Below are positions 7,318 to 15,901 of a DNA stretch of 51,458 nucleotides, in pieces. The position numbers and the translations under genes were made by a program. Location of the stretch: the NCBI RefSeq assembly GCF_000512695.2, contig NZ_AZRW02000012.1, positions 110,218 through 161,675 of the forward strand, given 5' to 3'. Numbering within the stretch: the first letter of the stretch is position 1; each line of letters begins with the position of its first letter. The notes beneath the pieces are model-generated. The model saw only the letters and a program-made list of their open reading frames with translations, was not told the origin of the DNA and did no database searches. This DNA is from Pseudomonas sp. QTF5. GTDB taxonomy: Bacteria; Pseudomonadota; Gammaproteobacteria; Pseudomonadales; Pseudomonadaceae.

Positions 7318-8924
7318 GTCGAAACGTCTTCGACCGCGTGGTCGGTTTCTTTTCCGCTTCGGCGGGATTGGAGCGCGCGCGGGACCGGATGAGTCTCGAC
7401 GCCCTGGATTCATTCGCCGGGGCGTCGAAAAGTCGCCCGGCGCTGAAATCGTGGTTTACCTCGAAAAAAGACGCCGACGGCGACGTTAACCCCGAACTGG
7501 CGACCCTGCGGTCGCGGTCGCGCGACTTGGAGCGCAATAACCCGATTGCCCACGGCGCCATGAAAACCAAGACGGTCTATGTGATCGGCACCGGGCTACG
7601 GCCTGAACCGAGTATCGACGCCGAGTTCCTGGGGCTGAGTTCCCAGCAGGCGGAGACGTTACAGGCGCAAATGTTGCGTGAGTTCAACCTGGCGGCCGAT
7701 TGCCTGGAGGCAGACGCCGCGCGGCGCAAGACCTTCTTTCAAAAGCAAGCCGAGCTGTTCCATAGCGCCCGGGTGAATGGCGACGCGTTTCTGTTGCTGC
7801 CACATTTCGAGCGTGAAGGGTCACCGTACGCGACGCACTTTCAGTCGGTCGAGTCCGACCGCGTGTGCAACCCGAACAACAAACCCGACAGCGAAACCCT
7901 GTCGGGCGGTTTCGAGCTGGACGAACACGGCGCCGCCGTGGCGGTGCATGTGCTGCAAACCAACCCGGCCAAGCGCTTTTTGCGCTCGAAAGCGTCCTGG
8001 CAGCGGGTGCCGCTGTTCGGTGAGCAGAGCCGGCGCAACGTGCTGATTCACTCCAACCACAACATGCGGGCCAGTCAAACGCGGGGCATTCCTGATTTGG
8101 CGCCGGTGATCGAGGTGATTAAGCAGGCCGGGCGCTACATCGATGCCGAACTGATGGCGTCGGTGATTAGCTCGAAATTCACCGTGTTCATCAAGTCCGA
8201 CCGCGATGGTGGTGGGGATGCTTATGGGCCGGGAGGGGGCAGGACAGGCGCAGCGGATGACGATGACGACGACAGCGACGAAGCCCGCGACCTGCGCCTG
8301 GGTGATGGCCTGGTGTATGAGCTGGACGAAGGCGAGAGCATTGAAACGGCCAACCCGGGGCGACCGAATGCGGCCTTTGACCCGTTCGTGACGGCGCTCT
8401 GGCGCATGATCGGCGGCGCCATTGGCGTGCCGTTTGAAGTGTTGATCAAACATTTTACCGCCAGTTACTCGGCCAGCCGGGCGGCACTGTTGCAGTTCGC
8501 CCATTACATCATGGTCGACCGGGCGAACTTCGTCGTCGACGTGTGCCAGCCGTATTACGAAACCGTGATCGCGGAAGCGGTGGCGCGGGGGCGTCTGCGC
8601 TTGCCGGGGTACTTTCAGGACCCGCTAGTCCGCCGGGCCTACTGCCAAACACTGTGGCACGGGCCGAACCTGGGCGAGCTGGACGAACTGAAGGCGGTCA
8701 ACGCGGCCGAGAAGCGGCTAAAGATCGGCATCAGTACGCACGAACGGGAAAGCCGTCACTTGCTGGGCCAGGGCTGGGAGCAAATCAACAACCGGCGCGT
8801 GATCGAGGAGCGCCGCAAGTACAAACCGGCGGCGCCGAGTGCGCCGCCCAATGACGACAACGTCGAACAAGGCCCCGAAGGCAACCGCCAACGGGGCTTT
8901 TTGCTGCCAGGGGAGGACGCATGA
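7314..8924 (+). CDS. Portal protein, lambda gpB family
   Basis: The 536-residue product has the features of lambda-type portals. These include the N-terminal R-SRDLERNNPIAHGAMKT region (about residues 63-85), the double-stranded core with FHSARVNGDAFLLL (about 145-160), VEVIKQAGRYIDAELMASV (about 264-283), and the conserved IGVPFEVL...YSASRAALLQF block (about 371-396). It forms the dodecameric ring through which DNA enters the head. An acidic linker (five consecutive Asp, residues about 316-320) is a family trait. The gene overlaps its neighbours by 4 bases on both sides. Confidence 0.92.
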   Translation: MSRNVFDRVVGFFSASAGLERARDRMSLDALDSFAGASKSRPALKSWFTSKKDADGDVNPELATLRSRSRDLERNNPIAHGAMKTKTVYVIGTGLRPEPSIDAEFLGLSSQQAETLQAQMLREFNLAADCLEADAARRKTFFQKQAELFHSARVNGDAFLLLPHFEREGSPYATHFQSVESDRVCNPNNKPDSETLSGGFELDEHGAAVAVHVLQTNPAKRFLRSKASWQRVPLFGEQSRRNVLIHSNHNMRASQTRGIPDLAPVIEVIKQAGRYIDAELMASVISSKFTVFIKSDRDGGGDAYGPGGGRTGAADDDDDDSDEARDLRLGDGLVYELDEGESIETANPGRPNAAFDPFVTALWRMIGGAIGVPFEVLIKHFTASYSASRAALLQFAHYIMVDRANFVVDVCQPYYETVIAEAVARGRLRLPGYFQDPLVRRAYCQTLWHGPNLGELDELKAVNAAEKRLKIGISTHERESRHLLGQGWEQINNRRVIEERRKYKPAAPSAPPNDDNVEQGPEGNRQRGFLLPGEDA

Positions 8925-10330
8925 AAAAGCTGATGGCCTTGCAGTTTCTGGCCTCACAAGCCTGGGCGCTGCCGCCGATGATGCTGGCCGACATGGAAGC
9001 CATCGCCCGCCGAGAGCTGAAGGCCGGCAGCCTGGAGGCACTGGCCACGCAAGACGGCGAGGGGATGAAATCGGCCCCCGCCGTCGAGCTGCGCGACGGG
9101 GTGGCACTGATCAAGGTGCGCGGGGTGGTGTCGCGTTATGCCAGCTGGATGCACGACATCTGCGGCGGCACGTCGACCGAGGCGCTGGCCAAGTCGCTGT
9201 CGGCTTCGATTGAAGACCCCAAGGCCCGCGCCGTGGTGCTGTGGTTCGACTCGCCTGGTGGCCAGGTCAACGGCCTGAATGAAATGGCCGAAATGATCTA
9301 TCAGGCCCGTGGCCGGAAAAAGATCGTCGCCTATGTCGGCGGCCAAGCCTGTTCGGCGGCGTACTGGATGGCTTCGGCCTGTGCCGAAGTGGTGATCGAC
9401 GCGACCGCCGAACTGGGTTCGGTGGGCACGGTGGCGGGGTTTCGCATCCTGCCGCCGGTCGAGGGCGAACAACGCATCGAAGTCGTGTCGAGCAATGCGC
9501 CGAACAAGCGCCTTGACCCGACCAGCGAGGACGGCCAGGCCGCGGTGCAGACCATCGTCGACGACCTCGAAACGGTGTTCATCGACGCGGTGATCCGAAA
9601 CATGGGTGTCGGCCGCGACAAGGTCCTGGCCGACTTTGGCCGGGGCGGCACCTTCATCGGTGCCAAGGCAGTAAAGCAGGGCATGGCGCACCGCCTCGGC
9701 AGCTTGGAAGGCTTGATCGCCGAGCTAAGCGGCCGGCAGTCGTCGCGCCCGATTCAACCACTCAAGGCGTCAACCGCCGCCAAGACCAACGTAGGAGCAA
9801 ACCATATGCCTCTGACTATCGCAGAAGGGGCGACGGCGGCCGCCGTTGCTGACGCCCTGAAGGCCCAACACCCGGACGCTTTCGCCGCCATTGCCGCCAC
9901 CGGTGCGGCCGACATGGCCACCGCCGTCGAAGCGGCCCGTGTGACGGGGCACGCGGCGGGCAAAGCCGAAGGGGAAATCGCCGGCCGTACCGCTGAAACC
10001 GCACGCGTCACAGCGGTGTTTGCCAACAGCCTGCCCGGGCACGAAAAGCTGATTCAGGCCTTGGCCTTGGACGGCACCACCAGCGGCCTGGAAGCCGCCG
10101 CGCAGATCATCGCCGCCGAGAAAAAAGGCGGTGCCGACTACCTGCACGACGCTGCCAATACCGAAGCCAACAAGGTCAAGGGCGGCGCCGAACCCCAGGG
10201 CGGAAAGTCCACCGTTGACCCGAAAACGCTGGCCGCTGAAGCCCGCACCCTGGTCGACTCCGAAGCCGCCAAGGGCAACAAAATCACTATTTCCGCCGCT
10301 GTGCGAATGATCCAAGGGGGTAAAGCCTGA
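8921..10330 (+). CDS. S49-family head maturation protease with C-terminal scaffold domain
   Basis: This 469-residue protein corresponds to lambda gpC. Residues about 60-275 form a signal-peptide-peptidase A-like protease: DSPGG (about 109-113), the nucleophile serine in GGQACSAAYWMAS (about 140-152) and a lysine in SNAPNKRLDP (about 189-198) as general base. The C-terminal part from residue 296 is Ala-rich and helical, as expected for scaffold. A good internal start (position 9806) would make that part separately, as with lambda Nu3. The protease should remove scaffold during head assembly. It is coupled to the portal by ATGA and to the decoration gene by TGATG. Confidence 0.9.
   Translation: MKKLMALQFLASQAWALPPMMLADMEAIARRELKAGSLEALATQDGEGMKSAPAVELRDGVALIKVRGVVSRYASWMHDICGGTSTEALAKSLSASIEDPKARAVVLWFDSPGGQVNGLNEMAEMIYQARGRKKIVAYVGGQACSAAYWMASACAEVVIDATAELGSVGTVAGFRILPPVEGEQRIEVVSSNAPNKRLDPTSEDGQAAVQTIVDDLETVFIDAVIRNMGVGRDKVLADFGRGGTFIGAKAVKQGMAHRLGSLEGLIAELSGRQSSRPIQPLKASTAAKTNVGANHMPLTIAEGATAAAVADALKAQHPDAFAAIAATGAADMATAVEAARVTGHAAGKAEGEIAGRTAETARVTAVFANSLPGHEKLIQALALDGTTSGLEAAAQIIAAEKKGGADYLHDAANTEANKVKGGAEPQGGKSTVDPKTLAAEARTLVDSEAAKGNKITISAAVRMIQGGKA
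9806..10330 (+). CDS. Internal in-frame scaffold protein, Nu3-like
   Basis: An ATG at 9806 in the protease frame is preceded by AGGAG (9793-9797) with an ideal 8-base gap. Translation from it gives a 174-residue, Ala/Glu/Lys-rich helical protein starting MPLTIAEGATAAAVADALKA, the expected scaffold. The strong ribosome-binding sequence inside a coding region and the exact domain boundary argue for a nested gene that yields excess scaffold over protease, as in the lambda C/Nu3 pair. Confidence 0.75.
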   Translation: MPLTIAEGATAAAVADALKAQHPDAFAAIAATGAADMATAVEAARVTGHAAGKAEGEIAGRTAETARVTAVFANSLPGHEKLIQALALDGTTSGLEAAAQIIAAEKKGGADYLHDAANTEANKVKGGAEPQGGKSTVDPKTLAAEARTLVDSEAAKGNKITISAAVRMIQGGKA

Positions 10331-10692
10331 TGCGTCAACACATTGAAAGCCGTCGCGCCGGTACGGATGCCGAGCCTTGCCGCATTGCCGCTTATGACGA
10401 TGTCGAAGGCGAGTTCAAGCAAGCCGCGGGGCCGAGCGAAGCGCCGTTGATGGGCGTGACCGGTAGCCTGGGTGCCGTGGCAGGCACCGTCTGCGACGTG
10501 ATCCGAAGCGGTCCAACCGAGCTGGAGTATGGCGGCGCCGTGGGCTTTGGTGACCTGTTGACCGCCGACATCGCCGGTCGTGCGGTGAAGGCGAAACCCG
10601 GCGAAGCCTACATCGCTCGCGCCGACGAAACCGGTGACGCCGGCACCATCGGCCGCGTGTTCATCGAGCGCGGCTTTGTGCCGGCCGCTTAA
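10330..10692 (+). CDS. Head decoration protein, gpD-like
   Basis: The 120-residue protein resembles lambda gpD. It has a flexible N-terminus, then the segment GSLGAVAGTVCDVIRSGPTE and YGGAVGFGDLLTADIAGRAVKA (about residues 38-80), the beta-tulip core, ending in the IERGFVPAA tail. It trimerises on the expanded capsid and stabilises it. The start at 10330 overlaps the protease stop (TGATG), with a GGGGG tract upstream. The major capsid gene follows after 23 bases, which matches the lambda D-E order. Confidence 0.85.
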   Translation: MRQHIESRRAGTDAEPCRIAAYDDVEGEFKQAAGPSEAPLMGVTGSLGAVAGTVCDVIRSGPTELEYGGAVGFGDLLTADIAGRAVKAKPGEAYIARADETGDAGTIGRVFIERGFVPAA

Positions 10693-10715
10693 TTTGACCC
10701 TGGAGTAATTCAAGC

Positions 10716-11636
10716 ATGCCAGCCCCGTTTCCTATTGACCCGGTCCGTACCGGGATCGTCATTGCCTACCGCAATGACAAACTGATCGCTGATCAGGTGA
10801 TGCCGCGTAAGTCCGTTGGTGGCGAACAGTTCAAGTGGTTCGAATATGACAAGGCCGAGCGCCTGACCCATATCGACACTGAAATCAGCCGTAAGGGTGC
10901 CGCCCTGGAAGTCGAGTTCGCGGCCGAGGAAAAAGACGCCTCGACTGCCGATTTCGGTCTGGACGACGTGGTCCCGCAAAGCGACATCGACAAGGCCGCT
11001 AACAGCAACTATGACCCGCTCGACCACGCCTCGGAAGCGCTGACCGACCTGATTTTGTTGGACCGCGAAGTCCGTGTCGCCCGGGCCACCTTCAACCCGG
11101 ATAACCATGCCTACGGCAAGCCGTTGGCGGCCGGGGAAAAGTTCAGCAATCGCGACGCCGACCTGTTGCCGTTCTTGCTGGCCCAGCTCGACGGCCCGCT
11201 GATGCGTCCGAACACGTTGACCATCGGCCGCGCCGAATGGACCCAGTTGCGGGTCAACCGCAGCATGGTCGCGGCAGCCCACGGCAACAGCGGCGACAAA
11301 GGCGTGGTGAGCATCGCCCAACTGATGGAACTGCTGGAAATCGAAAACGTATTCATCGGCGAAAGCCGCGTGAACATCGCCAAGAAGGGCAAGCCGGCCG
11401 AGGTCAAACGGGTGTGGGCCGGGCATTGCGCGTTCACCTACCAAGCGGCCAACGTTGAGATTCCGGCTGGGACTCTGACCTGGGGGGCTACTGCGCAATA
11501 TGACGATCGCTTCGCCGGGACCTGGTACGACGAAAGCGTCGGCCTGAAGGGCGGTTACCGCCTGCGCGTCGGTGAGCAAGTCAAGGAACTGGTGATTGCC
11601 AAAGAGTGCGGCTTGCTTCTGCAAAACGTGATCTAA
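10716..11636 (+). CDS. Major capsid protein
   Basis: This 306-residue protein follows the decoration gene directly, the place of the major capsid protein. The N-terminus (PFPIDPVRTGIVIAYRND) and the DTEISRKGAALEVEFAAEE region (about residues 53-70, E-loop) fit an HK97-fold capsid. The C-terminal GGYRLRVGEQVKELVIAKE is typical of the P-domain end. It is shorter than lambda gpE (341), so sequence similarity to gpE itself is uncertain. A GGAG ribosome-binding sequence lies upstream, and two hairpins follow the stop codon, as expected for the most strongly expressed head gene. Confidence 0.85.
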   Translation: MPAPFPIDPVRTGIVIAYRNDKLIADQVMPRKSVGGEQFKWFEYDKAERLTHIDTEISRKGAALEVEFAAEEKDASTADFGLDDVVPQSDIDKAANSNYDPLDHASEALTDLILLDREVRVARATFNPDNHAYGKPLAAGEKFSNRDADLLPFLLAQLDGPLMRPNTLTIGRAEWTQLRVNRSMVAAAHGNSGDKGVVSIAQLMELLEIENVFIGESRVNIAKKGKPAEVKRVWAGHCAFTYQAANVEIPAGTLTWGATAQYDDRFAGTWYDESVGLKGGYRLRVGEQVKELVIAKECGLLLQNVI

Positions 11637-11657
11637 GCGTCGCCACACTGTACCGAG

Positions 11658-11716
11658 AGCCCCGCCCAGTGCGGGGCTTTTCGCAGCCGAAAGCCCACCC
11701 AGGCGGGTCGGCTTTC
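11658..11716 (+). terminator. Tandem hairpins behind the capsid gene
   Basis: AGCCCCGC (11658-11665) pairs with GCGGGGCT (11671-11678), followed by a short T run. A second stem follows: CGAAAGCCCACCC (11688-11700) with GGGTCGGCTTTCG (11705-11717), one mismatch. The first looks like a weak rho-independent terminator that would lower transcription beyond the capsid gene. The second may protect the capsid mRNA 3' end or hide the next ribosome-binding site. Confidence 0.55.
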
Positions 11717-11736
11717 GCATGCGAAAAGGGGGAGCC

Positions 11737-12111
11737 GTGAGCCGATTTAACATTGTTGAACGAACGATGCTGATTTGTAAGGACGCCACGGCGCAGGTGC
11801 TGACGGACGCGGGCGAGCGCTTCGATGTCGAGGGCATTTTCGACAATGCCGAGGTCGATTTCGAGCATCGAAAAGAAGGCTCCAGCGACTCTGGCGGTTT
11901 GAAGTTCAAGCGCCGGCAACCGGTGTTCACCACCGGCGATCAACGCTTGGCCGGGATCAGCAAAGCGTGGCGGCTGACCATCAAGGACAAGGTTTACTTT
12001 TGCCCTGCGCCTTATGCCGACGGTGCGGGCTGGCTGACTCTCTGGCTGGCCGACAGCCTGGACGAACCCGCCGTAGGGGAGGGCGCAAGTCATGGCAGCC
12101 AGTGGCGTTAA
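11737..12111 (+). CDS. Head-tail attachment protein, FII-like
   Basis: The product (124 residues from the GTG at 11737) has the size and position of lambda gpFII, which adds to the completed head to form the tail-binding site. Sequence resemblance is modest. It contains IVERTMLICKDATAQVLTDAG at the start and a beta-rich middle with KDKVYFCPAPYADG. The GTG is preferred because AGGGGGAG lies just ahead; an ATG at 11719 has no such signal but cannot be excluded and would give 130 residues. The gene overlaps the gpZ-like gene by 20 bases. Confidence 0.65.
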   Translation: MSRFNIVERTMLICKDATAQVLTDAGERFDVEGIFDNAEVDFEHRKEGSSDSGGLKFKRRQPVFTTGDQRLAGISKAWRLTIKDKVYFCPAPYADGAGWLTLWLADSLDEPAVGEGASHGSQWR

Positions 12112-12742
12112 CTTTCAACTGAACTTCGCGCAAGAAATCACCCGCGTCACCGCGCAGATTCAGGCCACCCCCGAACAGGTGACGAAGGCCGGCGAGCGAG
12201 CCCGCCGTAAAACCATGCGCTGGTTGTCGACGCGTATGGCGCGCGAAATCAGCCAGGCCCTGCGGGTGCCGCAGAAAAGCTTAAAAGCGCGCTGGAGCAC
12301 GACCACGGCCGGCTCTGGCGCCGAACAAGTAACGATTCTCTGGTTTGGCACCTTGCCGTTGCCGGCGGAGAACGCGGGTCGACCCCGACAGGGCAAGAAG
12401 GGCACCACGGTCGCGGGTCGTCGCTTCGACGGGGCGTTCTATCGCAGCGTTTACGACGGGGTTTCGCGGGTCTGGATTCGCAAAAGCCGCGCCCAGGCGC
12501 TGGGTCTGCAACTGCCGGCTATGAGTCGGCAGAACGGCGGGGGCAGTGCTCGCTTTCTTGATCTTGGTGGCAGCAATGACAGCAGCAACCGGGGCCGTTT
12601 CCCGGTGGTGCGTGTCGGCATCGAACTAGCCGACATGGCCGACGAAGTGTTCCGCCGTTACGAGCGGCGTGCCCTGGCGCGGTTTGCCGAGCTGATCGAA
12701 CAAGAAATCAATTACGCGGTGAACCATGAGCGGAAAACCTGA
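12092..12742 (+). CDS. Minor tail protein Z-like, tail completion
   Basis: This 216-residue, Arg-rich protein matches the prophage minor tail protein Z family. Its N-terminal helix (FAQEITRVTAQIQATPEQVTKAGERARRKT) leads into ISQALRVPQKSLKARW (about residues 50-68). The conserved VWIRKSR region (about 126-132) follows, and it ends in a helical tail. In lambda, gpZ is needed late for a tail that connects productively to the head and DNA. The gene overlaps both neighbours (20 and 17 bases). Confidence 0.8.
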   Translation: MAASGVNFQLNFAQEITRVTAQIQATPEQVTKAGERARRKTMRWLSTRMAREISQALRVPQKSLKARWSTTTAGSGAEQVTILWFGTLPLPAENAGRPRQGKKGTTVAGRRFDGAFYRSVYDGVSRVWIRKSRAQALGLQLPAMSRQNGGGSARFLDLGGSNDSSNRGRFPVVRVGIELADMADEVFRRYERRALARFAELIEQEINYAVNHERKT

Positions 12743-13256
12743 CGAATCCCAAGTCGATTTGACCGAATTGCATAACCGGATTATCGCGGCCATACGCGAG
12801 CGGTTCGGTGCGCGGTTGACGACCGTGGACATGTACAACCCCGTGGACCCGAACAGCCAGTCGATCAAGACGCCGGCGGTGCTGCTAGAGCTGGCCGAGA
12901 TTCGCCCCAGTGGTCGCGCCACGGGCGGCCGCACGCCGATGGAGCTGATATGGACCGCGCACTGTGTCTTGAGCGCCCAGACCGAAAACGTGCAGCTAGA
13001 GGTGCGCAACTTCGCGGCCCACCTGCTGCGCCTGATCGATGGCGCCCGATGGGGGCTGGATTACGTGGAACGCGCTAGCGATTTAGAGGCGTTTCCCGGG
13101 TTGTTCACCCCGGGCGAAAAAGGTTTTGAGAGCTGGCTGGTGAGCTGGAAGCAAACGGCCCATGTAGGCGAAGCCTGGGAACTGCCCGTCGATGGTCCGG
13201 CGCTTGAGGTGTTCATAGGGCAAGACCACGTAGGTAACGATCAGCCGGAGGCGTGA
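12726..13256 (+). CDS. Probable tail terminator / tail completion protein
   Basis: The 176-residue protein begins with a helix (TELHNRIIAAIRERFGARLTTVD) followed by PAVLLELAEIRP (about residues 50-61) and a strand-helix pattern (ELIWTAHCVLSA, NFAAHLLRLI). This resembles tail terminator proteins that cap the tail tube (Mu gp37, lambda gpU-type fold). Position between the Z-like gene and baseplate gene V supports this. The family assignment rests on layout, not on a diagnostic motif. The end overlaps the next start (GTGATG). Confidence 0.55.
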   Translation: MSGKPDESQVDLTELHNRIIAAIRERFGARLTTVDMYNPVDPNSQSIKTPAVLLELAEIRPSGRATGGRTPMELIWTAHCVLSAQTENVQLEVRNFAAHLLRLIDGARWGLDYVERASDLEAFPGLFTPGEKGFESWLVSWKQTAHVGEAWELPVDGPALEVFIGQDHVGNDQPEA

Positions 13257-13828
13257 TGGACGTTTTGCAGCGCCTGGAAGAGCTGGAACGTCGCGTTGCC
13301 CAAATGGTGGTGCGCGGCAAGATTGCCGAGGTCGACCCCGTCAAGGCCGTCGCGCGGGTCCAGTACGGGCCCGGCATGACAACCGGCTGGCTACCCTGGA
13401 AGCCGATCCGGACCGGGAAGGCGATTGTCTGGTGGTGCCCCGAAAAGGGCGAAGGGGTCACGGTGATCAGTGAGGGTGACCTGGCTCTGGGCGAGATTCT
13501 GCCCGGCAGCTATCACAAAGACTTTGTCGCGCCATCGAGCGACCCCGACCTGTTTTTGATCCAGTACGGCGATGGCGGGTCGGTGTCTTACGACCGCAAG
13601 GCGCACTTGCATCGCCTCGACTTGCCCGCCGGCGGTCGCGCCGAAGTGGTCGCCCCGGGTGGCGTCAAGATTACCGGTGACACCGAAATCGACGGCACGT
13701 TACGCGTAACGGGCGACATCAAAGGCGACGCCGAAGTCGGTGACGCCGTGCGCAACATGAGCGCCGACCGGGCGCTGTACAACGGCCATAAACACGGCAA
13801 CAGCCCGGCCCCTGATCCGCAACAGTGA
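13256..13828 (+). CDS. Baseplate assembly protein V, central spike
   Basis: This 190-residue protein is the P2 gpV / Mu gp45 type. An N-terminal helix (DVLQRLEELERRVAQMV) is followed by an OB-fold with VRGKIAEVDPVKAVARVQYG (about residues 19-38), TGWLPW and the GEGVTVISEGDLALGEILPG block. A C-terminal beta-prism repeat follows (DTEIDGTLRVTGDIKGDAEVGDAV) and the tip sequence YNGHKHGNSPAPDP. The GHxHxN-type tip usually binds iron in membrane-piercing spikes; here the motif is HKHGN. The ATG at 13256 is preferred over the GTG at 13253 because GGAGG lies 4 bases before it. Confidence 0.9.
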   Translation: MDVLQRLEELERRVAQMVVRGKIAEVDPVKAVARVQYGPGMTTGWLPWKPIRTGKAIVWWCPEKGEGVTVISEGDLALGEILPGSYHKDFVAPSSDPDLFLIQYGDGGSVSYDRKAHLHRLDLPAGGRAEVVAPGGVKITGDTEIDGTLRVTGDIKGDAEVGDAVRNMSADRALYNGHKHGNSPAPDPQQ

Positions 13829-13835
13829 GAACAGC

Positions 13836-14192
13836 ATGAAGCAAGGTATGGACAGGGTTACAGGGCGCCTGATTGGCGGCATCCCTTATCTGTGGCAACG
13901 CCTGAGCGATGTCATAGCAACGCCAGTCGGCAGCCTGGTCGGCCGCCGTGACTTTGGTTCTCGGTTGTTTGAACTACTCGACCGAAACGTCGATTCGGAA
14001 TTCCACATGGACGCCTTTGTCCGGCTCGCTGAAGCGATCAACAACAAGGCCAACGGCCTGGACGACTTCAGGCTGTTGACGATGCGGGTAGAGGTGGTGG
14101 CCAGCAACCATATCGAGCTGTTTCTAAACGGCCTGCTGTACGAGCAGGGAAAAGCCAGCGCGGTGGAATTGGAAAGGATCTTGCTCAAATGA
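13836..14192 (+). CDS. Baseplate protein W, gp25-like
   Basis: The 118-residue protein belongs to the GPW/gp25 family of wedge proteins. It has DVIATPVGSLVGRRDFGSRLFELLD (about residues 25-49), the hallmark beta-helix segment with the invariant EPR-like RDFGS motif, and FVRLAEAINN. It bridges sheath initiation and the baseplate wedge. It overlaps the J gene by 4 bases (ATGA). Confidence 0.88.
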   Translation: MKQGMDRVTGRLIGGIPYLWQRLSDVIATPVGSLVGRRDFGSRLFELLDRNVDSEFHMDAFVRLAEAINNKANGLDDFRLLTMRVEVVASNHIELFLNGLLYEQGKASAVELERILLK

Positions 14193-15019
14193 CAGGCGTA
14201 ATCCCGGCTTTGCTGCCGCCTTTGACCGTTGTCAAAACGGTCGACTATGAAGTCATTGTCGCTGAAATCGCCGCTTCGGCCGGGGTGGAGAACAATAGCC
14301 CGGCCGATCCGGCCTATCGGGTTGTGCTGGCCTGCGCCTATCGGGAAATGCTGATCCGCCAGGAAATGAACGAGCAGGCCAAGGGGCTTACGTTGGCACA
14401 TGCCTACGGCAGCCAGCTCGACCACATTGGCGTCACCTACTACCGCAACCCTGACGGTAGCCCGATCCTGCGCCGCGCTGGCGAGTTGGACGACGACTAT
14501 CGGGCCCGCTTGCAGGAATCGCCCGAGGGGCTGTCGGTGGCGGGCCCCGAGGGCGCCTATCGCTTTCATGCGCGCAATGCCAGCCAGGAGGTCAAAGACG
14601 TTTCAGTCGACAGCCCGCAACCCTGTGAGATTGACCTGTTTGTTCTGGGGCGCACGGGTGACGGCCAGGCCGGCCCCGGGCTGTTGCAGGCGGTCGACAG
14701 CTATCTGAAGCCGTTCCGGCCCTTCGGTGACCGTGTGCGGGTGCGCTCGGCGGAGATTGTGCGCTATGCCCTGAATGCGACGGTGTTTGTGTCGTCCGAG
14801 TTGGACCCGGCAATGGCGCTTGAAGTCGCTGAGAAGCGCGCCAAGGCGTATGTAGCGCAAATGCACAAGCTGGGCGGCCAAGTTGTGCGTTCGGCCGTCG
14901 ACGCGGCGCTGACGGTCGAGGGCGTGACTGAGGTTGTGTTGAATGGCTGGAAGGACATTCGCTGCGTTAAGTCGCAGGCGCCGTATTGCTATGACGTGGT
15001 GCTACGGCAGGGAGGATGA
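14189..15019 (+). CDS. Baseplate protein J
   Basis: This 276-residue protein matches P2 gpJ. It has VDYEVIVAEIAAS near the start, YREMLIRQEMNEQAKGLTLAHAYGSQLDHIG (about residues 51-81), DDYRARLQESPEGLSVAGPEGAYRFHA (about 104-130) and DVSVDSPQPCEIDLFVLGRTGDG (about 137-160). It forms the wedge ring together with W. The RALE-type loop of gpJ reads here as ARLQESPEG. It lies 3 bases before gene I, with a GGAGG sequence inside its own end serving gene I. Confidence 0.9.
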   Translation: MTGVIPALLPPLTVVKTVDYEVIVAEIAASAGVENNSPADPAYRVVLACAYREMLIRQEMNEQAKGLTLAHAYGSQLDHIGVTYYRNPDGSPILRRAGELDDDYRARLQESPEGLSVAGPEGAYRFHARNASQEVKDVSVDSPQPCEIDLFVLGRTGDGQAGPGLLQAVDSYLKPFRPFGDRVRVRSAEIVRYALNATVFVSSELDPAMALEVAEKRAKAYVAQMHKLGGQVVRSAVDAALTVEGVTEVVLNGWKDIRCVKSQAPYCYDVVLRQGG

Positions 15020-15022
15020 CCG

Positions 15023-15901
15023 ATGAACATCCTACCGCCACACCTGGCCGAGCTTGAACGCAAGATTGACGCCAGCACGGCGCGAATCGACGCCATTCCG
15101 GTGCGCACGGAAACCCTGTGGAATCCTTGGACGTGCCCGGTCGAGGTGTTGCCCTGGTTGGCCTGGAACTTGTCCATCGATCATTGGCGGGCGAGCTGGT
15201 CCGAGCAAAAGCAACGGGCGGCGGTGGCCAGTTCCCTGGACCTGCACCGGATCAAAGGGACGTTGCGCGCGGTCGAGCAGGCGCTATCTGAGTTCGACCT
15301 GACGCCGAAGGTCACGGAATGGTTTGACGCGGTGCCTCCGTTGCCGCGTGGCACCTTCCGGCTTGACCTAGCCACCGACAGCGTTCCGATAACGCCTGAG
15401 CTGGACGCGCGGATCATGACTGCCCTGGAGCAGAACAAGCGCGCGTCGATTCACTTGGCCACCGTCCATATCAAGTTGGAAGGGCGAAGCCAGTCCCGAG
15501 CCGTTGCGGCCTCTGTCGCGGGGGAAGTGACCACGATCTACCCGTTACAGGTAACGCAGTTAGAGCAAACGCATACCAAACGCGCGGCGGCGGGTGTGGC
15601 GACGATGACCGAAAACACCACGCTCTATCCGTTGCAGGCCACGGCTTTCGAGCAGCACTGTCGGTTGCCGACCGCCGTGGGCACCTTGACCACCGGTGAT
15701 GCCACCACGCTTTACCCGCTTCAACCGACGTTGCTCGAGCAGCGCGCTAACCCTGCCGTGGATTCGGTAGGTGGCGATTCTGGCGAGCAAACCACGATCT
15801 ACCCCCTGCAAATGACCGAGCTGGAACAGCAAGCCGCGACGATTCAATCAGTCGGCGCGGACGGGGTGGAACTGACAACTATCTACCCGCTGGAGGTGTG
15901 A
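15023..15901 (+). CDS. Tail protein I with a repeat-bearing C-terminal extension
   Basis: The N-terminal 160 residues match P2 gpI: LPPHLAELERKID, PWTCPVEVLPWLAWNLSIDHWRASWSEQKQR (about residues 35-64) and LHRIKGTLRAVEQAL. It joins baseplate and fibres. At 292 residues it is much longer than P2 gpI (about 176). The extra C-terminus holds four copies of a 28-29 residue unit that begins TT(I/L)YPLQ.T..EQ (from about residues 171, 200, 229 and 258), ending in a fifth partial TTIYPLEV. The extension probably forms a short fibre-like shaft or the docking site for the next gene's product. GGAGG lies 7 bases before the start. Confidence 0.85.
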   Translation: MNILPPHLAELERKIDASTARIDAIPVRTETLWNPWTCPVEVLPWLAWNLSIDHWRASWSEQKQRAAVASSLDLHRIKGTLRAVEQALSEFDLTPKVTEWFDAVPPLPRGTFRLDLATDSVPITPELDARIMTALEQNKRASIHLATVHIKLEGRSQSRAVAASVAGEVTTIYPLQVTQLEQTHTKRAAAGVATMTENTTLYPLQATAFEQHCRLPTAVGTLTTGDATTLYPLQPTLLEQRANPAVDSVGGDSGEQTTIYPLQMTELEQQAATIQSVGADGVELTTIYPLEV

